DNA of 64,000 bases from Lineus longissimus. Lineage: Eukaryota; Nemertea; Pilidiophora; Heteronemertea; Lineidae. Made by a program: the position numbers and the translations under genes. Numbering within the stretch: the stretch's first letter is position 1; every line of letters begins with the position of its first letter. The notes under the pieces are model-generated. The model did not search any database. It worked only from the letters and a program-made list of their open reading frames with translations, and was not told the DNA's origin. The stretch lies in contig NC_088316.1 in NCBI RefSeq assembly GCF_910592395.1, positions 19,842,001-19,906,000 on the forward strand, read 5' to 3'. Shown piece by piece: positions 27,201 to 39,200 of this stretch.

Positions 27201-30200
27201 TCATCCTTTCTTAGAGGTCGGGACTTTCGGACCTAAACCATCTTGGAATGAGGTGCCAAATAGTGTTCCTGGCCAGAGTACCCTGGGTCGTTTTAAAACT
27301 GCACTTATTTCATCATGTATTAATGTTTTATTGTTTTATCATAAATTGTAAAGCGCTTAGAAGTTTTAACAACGTTAAGCGCTATAAAAATGTTTTTAAT
27401 AATAATAATAATTTAATAATAATCTTGAGGCTTCAAGGGTTAAACATTTAGAGAAGTTCCGATGTACTCTTGTTTGGAAATAAGTAAATCAATTCGTATA
27501 TGTTAACGATAGATGAGTCAATATGTATCTAAACTCGTTTATCTCATTAACCACATCTATAAACAAGGATTCCTGGTGTTCAATCAATAATCACGAAGCT
27601 GTGTCGATGGGGTAGATTGAAACGGTTGATCAACTTACTTTGAGGACAGGATCCACCCTCTGAAAAAGAATAAAATGAATTGCGGTGTTAAAGAATTACA
27701 CCTGCTGATGTAAGGGGGTGTCGATATACAAATTAAAAAATAAGCAACTTGATCATAAGAGTCAAGCTTTCGTGTTGGAACGATTGCTAACAAATCCCTT
27801 GACTTCTTCCTTTCCCCTCTTTATTGCAAAGTATTAGTGATGCCGAATACGCTGATTGGTGAAGGATTTTCAAGAACTGTGGCATAGAAAGTTCGCATAC
27901 CTTTCTTGGTAAACTGATGGTAGAAGAAATCTGTGGGTGTCTTCGTCAATTCTGCTTCGCTACAGACGTAGTCTTGCAGGTAGCACTTATTTCTATTGTA
28001 GACGAACCCTTTGCAGTTTCTTGCTTGCGAACATTCGACCATGCAGGTCCAGACAGAAGAAACCAAGATGTAGGCATTCGGTAGGAGGTGCTTGCTGCAG
28101 TAGGCCAGTTCAGTGTGTTTGAAATCGCAGAGTGCGGCTGAAGAGCAAGATAGAAGTTAAAGTCTAAGCAGGTATCAAGGTACTTATTCAAATAGATGTT
28201 TGCTCATATGGATATTTATTACGATCATTCTGATGACCGCATTGCTAAGGGTCACCAATATTATGGTAATCTCAGAGTCAAAAGAATTTAAACATACTTA
28301 CTTGGTCAAAAGCGGCAAAGCAACCATGAACAAGCAAGCTGAAGGAAATACTGATAGCTTTTCCCAACCATTTTACTGTAGGGGTTTTGCGTGCACTGCC
28401 AAGACATTTTTTTGTGTAACTTACATGCGTTCGTTTGTAGATGAAACACCTGATTATAGCTGCGAGTATCATTACTACATTACCTGTCAACAGTTAAATA
28501 CAATGATAGGATACCCGACCTTTGGTCTATGAAATTCAATTGATAAAAATTGTACAACAGATATACACCCCTTTTTGCTGATCACACCTTAGAAGATTTA
28601 CAGTTCTTTAAGAATAACATCTCAAAGTCAGAGCGACTTAGGAAGAAGACGACCAATTACATCATGTAACATGTACTCACACTGTTGCCGTATTGCACAT
28701 GGCTCTGAAATAAAAAAAGAAAACCAGCACATTAATGTATGCTCTGCATCTGGCCACAAGGCTGTTACCTCCTTTCGCATCTCCTGTGAGACAGTTTGGG
28801 GCTACACACCTAGAATTTATCAAATGCTGAACAATGGCCGATCAACTTCTGTTGGAATAGTTCGTGTCTATGTAATTTAATGTGTGGTGTATTGATTGTG
28901 AAGGTCTTTTTACGTGTGCTTTCCTTAGGTTACATTAAGGGTCAAATGAGAATGAGGGAAGCAAATTGTTTTTAGAATGATTAGCATTGCTCACCTAACT
29001 GTTTGATTGATCAGATACTGTTTGATTGATCAGATGCAACGATTTCATTTTTGAAGAAAAAAAGATTTTTGGAAGTTTTCCAACACTCCCACCATAAGCT
29101 AAAGGAAAATGAATTGGAGTATTTTTAAAGTATACTTACGAGTATCTGTCTTTACGTAATAGTTCTGTTCCGCCTCTCCCCACTTGGAGGTCTTCAACTT
29201 CGATTCAACCGTGATAGTATTCTGAATATAGCATTTTCGGTCATTGTGTTGGAAGGCAGCGCAGTCTGGATCATTGCTGCATTCAGTTTTACATGCCTCC
29301 AATCCAATATCGGTGATAGCTCTCACATTATATCCGCCGTTGTAACCATTTGCGTTGAAGTACTTGTAGGTGCAAACACGAGCTAGAAATAACAAGAAGG
29401 GTGGTTTCCCCTCAGCTGATTAGTGCAGTTCATGAAGTGAATTCATGTTAGTTAAGGGAATAGAAATGGGTAGGCCAAAATATCATAGATTCCATCAGTC
29501 TGTTAGGGCGGTTGGGTTGTGATGATGGTGGGGTTGAATGGTATAGCAGCTTCGACTGATGAATTGTTCTGCTTAGTTGATGGTTTTCCTATTATTCCTA
29601 CAGGCAGGATTGTATGGAAATCACGATCCACCAGCATTTGAGACTGACATTGTACCATGTAACTCAGTGAAAAGTACCTCAGGATACTAATACCTAGAAC
29701 CAACAGGCTCATTTCGGCTCATTCTGGCAAAAAAAAAAAAAAAAAATGTATGTGATGTATTAATATTATAGGTCAATTAATTGTAAAGGAGCATGGTGGT
29801 GTAATTTGCCGGCATGTTCCTAGCAAAAGTTCCATGTAATGACATACGTTTGATTAAATAATAAAACAAAAAAAAACACACCTCATTTCGGCATGGGGAT
29901 GACCAAAACAAAACAGGCAACTGGTTTTGGTCATGTTTACACAACTTGTACTTACATAAGGGAAGCTTTAGGGAGGCTGCAAATGAACGAAAACACAAAT
30001 TATGTTATTTGGAATTGAATAATATTCCTTTTTTTGTTGACACTGAGTGCTGCTCTTTAGCACTTTCTTATCATCGGAGGCAATTTGATATTACTGTATA
30101 AATGTGTACATGCACGTGAGGAAAACTCAGAGCCATGAAAATTACGATAGCTACGACAATATCACAATAAAAAGTACTTCTCATCTGAGCCTTACGAAAT

Positions 30201-33200
30201 CTATAGTACTATGTTATAATTGACATTACCACGAAAATGAGCAGCATATGTTGGAAAACAACAATCGGTCCGCTTTTATCTTGACAGGAAATGAGTTCCT
30301 TCATTTCATGATAATGAATTATACAGAAGTTTTGCATTCCCACAAATATTTTCAACCATGTCTACAGGCAGCCGTCCTTTTTATCATATCAATAGCTTAC
30401 GTGATCTTAAGTATTGAAAAAAGGTCCAGTATTTGTCCGGGTACTTCACGTCCTTTTCTGCGCATGCTCTATACTGGAGATCACATTGGAGAGTTGAGCC
30501 GGTATACTTGAATGTTCGACAGTCTAATTCTTTCTGACATTGAACCTTGCAGGCCTCCAGGGTCAATTTAGTATATACTTTAAGTCGGTAGTTGTGAGGA
30601 CACTGGCCCTTCTGCTTTATAAAGGTATCTTCAACGACTGTAACGAAAGACACATGAATCAGCAAAGAGATATATTTTTGCATTTAACTAAGTTTTAGTT
30701 GGTCTCACATTTAGTGTTAGTCAGATTTCCGAGTGTCGTTCAATTGGTGGATTGCTAAAAAGGATTCGGAGCTTATCTACCTGTTGTATGGGAAAGTCAT
30801 ATGTGAGAGGAATTGGTGCACTCAATAAAGTTTTCCTGAGCAGTTCAACGAGCTAGGAATGGGCGGCCCAGGTACCGGATCGGATAAGAGCAAATGTATC
30901 TAGCCCTGACCCTTTCCCACTGATAATAAAGGTGGAATCAAGACCAATGCACTTGAAGGGTTCGATTGATCAACACTCGTCAGGTCCGTCCTATAGTACT
31001 TACATTTTGGCACAAACCCATTATCTGAAAAACAAGATTAGATGCGAGATAAAGAAAGCCGAAGTAATGCCGTCCAGTAAAGAGATCAGCTTTGTTTTAA
31101 CCATTGGCCATGAAGGTGTGCATAAACATGATAAAGTCGAGGACGGTTGAATAGTGAATGTCAGTTCAGTTATCGGTGTTCACTTGATAGACACAGCATA
31201 TATCATTTCACCAAATGTATCATTCCAATGAACCATAAGTGTTCTGGCTGCCAGCCTTGATAAAATGACTAATTTGAGATGTGGCCCTAGATTCTAATGA
31301 GAAACATGCTTACTTTGTCTCCTAAACTGCTTGTACAGTTGTCTATCCCTGTATTTAAGCGCGCTATCTACACAGATGTGGTACTTGATCCAACACTTCA
31401 GCGAGTTGTGTTGGAAAGAAAGGCAATCTTTTCTCTTTGTACATTCTGTCTCACAGGCCTCGTATGCGATACTTGAATATGAGGTGAGGTCGAACCCTAC
31501 ACAATTGCCTATGACTTCAATTGCTTTCATACCTTCATCTGCAAAATATACATCGGCACTTTAAATATATAATCCGTTTCATCAACATCATTTTCAACAA
31601 CCACAGCAGAAGCTGCGTTACATTACACTGTAAAGTGCACTACAAACCTAGCTTATGTTTCATACGTTAACAAAATCTATAAGAAAGGAAGATGTTCGGG
31701 TGTGAGCAGTTAGGTAGACTTCATAGAACAATGATCCTCTTCAGGGTAACTTTTATTATGAGGCTGCATTCATCACTCGATGAGGTATTACCCATCGATG
31801 GTTCTTGTCGATTCCCTGCGGGAGTAGATTCTGGTCAGGAGTCTTTGCAAGTTGACTATTTTCGGTTAAATTCGGCGAGAGGCTTACCCTTCAAACAATT
31901 GCCTGTAAATTAAAACAGAAATGGTGAATAACACAATTAAGACACGGCATACCGACTGCGATGGTATTCAAAATAAAATTCTTGCCAAAATATTGGACAC
32001 TAGTTGGTCATAACCTCCAGTCTTCGTGAAGAGTAAGAACTTCCTGATAGTGAAATTTGTGTCACATTGGTTTATATTGGAGACAGATTTTATGCATTTT
32101 AAGATTTCACCAAATTAGTCGCAGTCAAAAGCTTTAAATATCTCTATCTTACCTTTCTTTTTGAAGAAGAATCTCTTAGGATTGTCCACGTAGGTCAGCT
32201 CTCCTTGTTCACAGTTACCAAACAGAAGCACGCAATGGTTGAGTTCATAGTAATTGAATCCTGTGCATGCCCCGTCATTAGAACATGCCTTCCTACATGC
32301 ATTGATGTCCATGTTTGGCATGATTCCTCCGCTGTATCGCTGTTTGATGATCCGACCAGGGCAGTATCCGAGCTGTATGTCATATTTGCACTCGTCAATA
32401 TCTGAAGGTGGAAATAACAAGTCTATTGCCAAGTAATATCACTGTAAATCATCGAAAACAGTGGTAGTCATGATCAGAACAAGGCTTCTTTGTTGGAGAT
32501 GAGGGGATGAACAGCTCCAAACAAATAAATTCCAAGATACAAATATCAATGGTTTATTATCATTTACGCCATTGCAGCGTATGTAGAACAAATAGATGTC
32601 TAAATAAGTTCACACTGTTTCCAAGAGTTACTGACAGTGTCGACGCTATTTAGCCGGTCCTGTGTATGTTTCACATTTGTCTTTTGCACGTAAGATAGGA
32701 CTTTGGTACAGGCGCCCCTCAAGCGGTTAAATGCTTTTAACACTGTACCTCTTTACCCAAATAAAAATAATTGTAAATTGGACTAATTGAAACATGCCAT
32801 AATTGGCTCCTTGTTTTACCACTGAAACATTTCTGTATGCTATTGAAATAAGATTATCTGCTTAGAACGTTCATACTGACCGGGAACCTTTCTACATGAT
32901 TCTGGAAGGAAAAGAGAGAAATGGGTCATCAACGACATCAAGGCAGAGGGCGACAGTGAGTGCAACAGTGCATTCTAACTATAATACAGGAGTAAGTTAG
33001 ATGTACATGTATTTCACTCAGAGCCATTATAGGCATGTGGCGCAGGTTTCAAACATAACTCAGTCCAACAAGCCAAGCCGTTAATTTGACATCACCAAAT
33101 TTCGCAAGCAATACTCACCGAAACTTTTTTTGGTATACTGGTTCATCTTGTAATCGCTTCTTTGCTTTATCGCAGTTGTTATACAGGCTTGATTATTTAA

Positions 33201-36200
33201 CTTGCAATCTCTGTCATAGTAATAAAAACCTAGGCAATCGTCAAAGCTGTCACAGGCCATCTTGCACACATCAAGGTCGATACCGTAGAAGGTCTTGTAG
33301 ACACCTATTACACACTGGCCTTCCTTTTTGTCGTAGTCGCACACCCAACCTAGAAGGAAATACAAAACCTGAAAGATCTGAGGCTCTCTGCTCTAAAATG
33401 GTGCACAAGACAACAACGTGTTCTGAAGTGAATGCCAATGTCCCAATAAAGATTGTCCGTTAAGATTTTAACGAAGATTCTCATATCTTACCTTACTTCA
33501 CAAGGAAAGGTAAGAGATAGATGTTTAAAGCTATATTCTGCGTTTAATATAGGAAAATATTAAATGAAAAAGAACGAAATTCTCGTTAAATTGCTCCGAG
33601 AAAATAGTAATGTATGTAAAGCTCTCCTGGGTCGGTTGCAACATTTGATGATGATCATCTTCATAGCCTTGTGAAGTTCACCAACCAAATGATAATGAGA
33701 GTTACTTACGTTTCTTTATGGTTAACCGTTCTGCAATTCAATAAAGATGCAAAACAATAATACATTTTTGAGATGTACTGCATAAACAAAATTGATATGA
33801 TGACATTTGTTGTACAAAGTGAGAATAGGATACAAAATGGTTGGGAATTATCAACGTCAATTGAAACGACCAGTCGTTGTACAATTCCCGCATTATCAAG
33901 TTAGGGTTTGTGATAGAAATATCATCAAGAAATAACAAAGATTGGCTTACGTTTTCTGGTGTAGTAGGTCCACGTGGTTTTCTTGTGTGTGATTGTTGTC
34001 CCTGTACACGTTTTCGACATCAAGTAGCAGTTGCGATTAGCGCTGTTCCTGACAAAACCATTGCAGTCAAGGCGATCTGCACACAGGGCCTTACATGTTT
34101 CCACATACATGTTCCCGTAAGATGCAAGCCAGGAGTCGGCACAGAATCCATCTTCCTCGGTGAATTCTACGTCGGTTTGATCTGGAAGGAGAAGAACGGT
34201 AGCATGGTAAATGATTGAGGAATCAACACCGGACTGGTATAGGTCTCTGTTAAAATAGACAGGGGGTGTGTGGTCAAAGCTTGAGGTGTTTTGGCTGATT
34301 CCATCCAACGGTCACCAATTCAATAACGAGAGTACGTTTTATTTTCAATTCTTTCAATTCTGTCAAACGCACATTCTGATAAGTAAGCCACAAAGAAAAA
34401 TATCCGGACCGGCGAATCCAATACAACACGCGTCGTCCATATCCCGATTGAAACAAAACAGTCTCCTTCAGTAAACTCCTACTTCGAAACTCAGAAAGTT
34501 ACTTACATTTCGATACGGTGCCGTCATCTGGAAAGAAAATGGAACCAATCCATGTTTATTTCTGTTCAATCTTACCCTTTTTCCCAAGGTTTCCTTATAT
34601 AAACTCCTTAACAACATTTATATCTTTCGTTGTGACATCTCCTTTGGCTTGACATGCGATTAGATGAGAGATGTAGATAATTCACACCTTAGTTTTTCAG
34701 TTAACGTACTTAATGTTGATTACTTAAAGAGTGGAAAATTCCCTTATGACAGCCACGATTTGTCGAAATGAAGAACTCATGAGCTCTTGCAATGCTGAAT
34801 GAACTACAAACATTATATTTTTCTGAAAATTGTCGGCCTACTTACTGAGTCTGTAGAAGTACTTGTAGACGGCAGCATTCTGGCCAGTCTTGCCGAGAAG
34901 TGTGCTAGATTCCTTCTGGTAATTATAAATGAAGCAAGTTTTTGTTCTGAAGCCAAAACTTCTGCATATGGGGTTCTGTGCACACTCTACCTCACATGCA
35001 CCAATGGTCATCGAACTCCATGAGTTGATATGAGTTCCGCTGATGTAACCAACATCGAATTTCGTCTTTATCTCCGTCACTGGAAATAACGAGTTTCTGG
35101 TTAAAGCTGATATACATGTATAAAAACCGTAATGGCCAAGTAAGAAAAAACTAACGCCAGTCCGCCATGTTTTGAACGACTGGTCAGCCATGTTTCAAAC
35201 GTCCTCAGATATGATAGACTAGTTCCTGAAATGAAAAACTGAAAAATATGTTTATTTCCAACAACGGCTTTATGGCATAGTGGACAAGACCGTAAGGATC
35301 AAGTGGCGAGGGTGCCGTGTTCGAACCCACTCGAGGAATTTTTTTTTTTTTTTCACGAGAGTCACTCTGTGACCCGTCTCGTCAATGAACTTGTTGTTTG
35401 TGCAGTCAAGTGAGACCTGTCGCTAGGTGTCTATCATGTTTTAAGTGCAGTTGGTCGTTTGGTTGTCGGGCGTTTGTGTTTTCTAACTTGGCCGTTAGGG
35501 TTTTATGCATGCATGTTAGCTTTAAGGTGAAATCGTAGCGCATCACTGTCAATTATAATTGTAGTTTTTATGTTTTCTTAAACTGCAATTCCAAAATGAC
35601 ACATAAGTATGACTCGATCAAAAGGAGCTTTTTCGTCCTTTAAATGCTTACCAACAAACATACAAACTCTCAAGTGTTCAATGGTCATCACTGTATTCAA
35701 AATGCTTTATTACATTGTGACAGTCATAATTTAGCTTTTACTTACACGACGGACAATTGCCTGTGGAATAGAGGAAGAGGTAAGGTTAGGTTAGTTAGAT
35801 AAACAATATGACGCCATCTTTGATACAAATAAACACAGAGGCACATCATGTTTGGCTCAATCAGGTAGAACAAGCTCTACTTGAAACAGGCTTCGATAAA
35901 CATATGACAGTGTCTCCGAAATATGATCAGCATGTTGGATCATGGTCTGCATCCTTGTATTGAAATGCTGCCGAGGGACAACCGAACGAAGGTTATTTAT
36001 TACATTTGTATTTGTTTTTCAACGGTTTTTTCAACCTTACCTTTCTTTGTGTAGATTCTGTATCTCATATCTCCCTTGTACGTTATCTGCGTATCGGGAA
36101 CAGGGGTGTCGAACAACTTACAAGCTGCCCTTGTGAATTCAAATGCCTTGCATGATGTAAACATGGAACACATTCTCCTACAGGAGTAGAAGGATGTAAA

Positions 36201-39200
36201 CACATAAGATCCGATTGTTTTGCCCGCGAATCTACCAAAGACTGGTTCGCTGTATTGACAAGAAGCAGCAGCTGAAAGGTAAAAGACTAAAATCCTGAAG
36301 TCCGTCGAAATCTCTGTGTGACATGTTCATGCAACCAGACCGCGAGATATGTTCCCCACGTTCCTATTGTTGAATATTTGCCGATTTTTATCTGCTTGCT
36401 GCTGTGACACATTCTCATATTACTGAAACAAATTAGGATCAAGAGGAACATGGACCTTCTGGATCACTAAGTAAGCAATGACTATCGAGACGTTATACTC
36501 ACGGGGCTTGTTCCTGACACATGTTTCGGCTAAAAAAAAACACGACCAGTTGAAATCGGTTTTATTTATGCAATGGAGGTTTGTGCTCTTTTACTTAACG
36601 AAAGGAAATAATAAAGTAAAGGCATCCCAATCATTCTATGATTCCATCGAAGTGGCACTAGAGAACCCTTATCGCTTGTTAGACTGGGCCCTGTTAATTC
36701 AGGATGTAGTAAACTGGAGGCACTGAAACAATTAATCACTGTATCCGCAAGGTGCCTCAGAACGATCTCATGCAGACTGTTGATTTATGAATTTTGCACT
36801 TGTTACGGCCGGATGTTTACATCGGGTCATTGGTGGAACCGAACTCTGATACGATTAAATAAACTCACGTTTCTTTGTGTATTGTTGATATCCAGCCGTT
36901 CCTTTGTTAATGAGCTTCGCATCGGTACAGAGTGAAGACTGTATGCTACAAGACATAGTCGACTCACTAAAGAAGACGCCGACACAATTCTCCCAGAAGC
37001 TGCACTCCTCCATACAAACCTCTGCACTGATGGAATTATATGTTTTCAGGTTCGTCCCTGCACATTTAGCATTGACCTTGTCGTAGCTGCAGGTTTTTCC
37101 TAAACAGAAAATAATCGTTTTTGATATTAGAGATCATAGTCAAATAAACTTGAGGTAACTTAATTCAAATATTACAATCCCACCCTGGTATTTCATTCGG
37201 TCTCATTCAGCCCTTTGGTATATACTTAGATACTTCGCAACTCGTTTTGTATGAATCTCGGGTCAGCTTATTCTTGTTCACTGATGGCTGCTTAATTCAA
37301 GACTTTTGAGACAATACTGGTTCATCAGGCGATTTCATGCCAGAAGAACCTGGAGCACATCCACCATCCACCATGTATGCCACTATGTTTTCAAAGACGG
37401 CCCTGCCTTAAATGATACATAGAGCGCCACAGTTTGGATTATCTTAAAAAGTGAGTAAATGAAAAGTGGCAACTCGGTCATTGACAGCTGGCAACTTACC
37501 AGGCATGAACTGAACAGCTGAAAAACAAAACATGATACGTCAGTCTGCTCTGATGTTCTGGTACCCGATAAAGAGGATATCGTCTAATGTCATGGGAGAA
37601 CCTATATTAGGTAATGTCCAGTAGACATTACGGAACTCGCAAATACTTCGTCACGCCGGTTCCGTCGTAACGGAGCTCAATAACGGCCTTAAATTTCCCC
37701 TTCACATACATACATAATTGATCTCTGGACGAATCTAAAGCATTGCAGTTTTCTGGAAGCGTCCCCGGGGCCGATAAAAGCCATGTTCATGGCGTAACTG
37801 ACGGTCACCACTTGCTATCAAGGTGATACAGAAGGACTAAAGTAAGGGATGCAGCAAAATAAATTAAAATGAAATAATAATAAGAATAATGTTCTGGGGG
37901 TGTTTACTTACGATTCTTCGCATACTGGTTATAAGCTGCATTTGTCTTGTGGCTGAGCTGAGCATCAGTACAGATTTTCCACTTCAAGTAACATTTATTG
38001 GCACTGTACCTGAAGCTGTTACATAACGACTCGGATGTACACGAACGTTCGCAACCGCCCTCGGTTAATCCACTGATGGTGCGAATGTCACTACCGCTGC
38101 AGAAGCCTGCAGATTTGACGTACTTGCACGGTTGCGGGTGGCCTAAAATATATATATATATATTTTCACTTATTTTTGATTAAGAATCTTTATGATTTGC
38201 ACATGCATAATGCTGAAGTCGTCACAATGGCTGATATGAATAAAGACTAGCAAATGCTTTTATCTAAAACTCCATGTACATTTACACTAGGCCTTTCTGT
38301 ACAAAATTGAAGTAAAAGCATTTGCTAGTCTTTATTCATATCACCCATTGATACAACACAAGTACTTCGAATGGGAAAAAACAATAGCGGGATTGAACCT
38401 GGGTGCTGTGATGCGTATGTTGAAGTCGAACCGCACATGAACTATACAGCTTGATATATACACAGTCAGTCCAGATAGACTTCATATGGTACGGTGCTCT
38501 TTTATATTTTTATAGTTTGTATTAAAATCAGATTTATATCTAAATCTAAGGTAATCCCATCAAGTTCGTTTTCGCATTTTATTCTTGGCTTCACCTACCT
38601 TCTAGACTACAAACAGCTGAAAAAGAGCAAAGACGATTCAAAGTGATTTTAAAACTAGCAATAAAATGTGCCGAGGGAGGTTGATTTTGCGTGGTGATTG
38701 ATGCGAGCATTTGTACATAGCGATTTGTCCTGAGCTAACCTCTTCTTAGGCTTATATGAGCAAAGAAAAGATGACCGATGTAGCCAAACGTTTTTGGATA
38801 TTCCTCATACCTCTTTCGATACAATAGACAGCTGGACAGATCATGACTTTTCAATATGGCGGGACAGAGAGAAACTGGTCAATTGGTTTGTCGCGTTTCC
38901 TACATATTGAGAAAAAAGGTCAAATATGGAAACACTCAAAATCGCAACATAACTTAAATTCAAGACCACAGTAGGTCGAATGTGTATCGTATAGTGTATA
39001 TACAATTACCAAATGGAAAAAATCTTACCAGTTGAACCGGCACCTCCCACTGAAAAATGGATCGAATGTTGTAATAAAAACCGTGTTGAATATAAACCTG
39101 TTTCATATTTCTACTTTTACACCTATCGTCTTCGTTATCGAGGTCACTTTCTCATGCTGTCGCATCAGTGCGCATCTGAATACGTTTCAGTCTTCTGTAT

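Noticed and set aside
28296-28345. Possible micro-exon beside a GTAAGT donor between PAN 11 and PAN 12
   Set aside because: The nearest acceptor gives 37 nt, which breaks the frame, and an intact in-phase micro-exon already exists in the same intron at 28681-28704.
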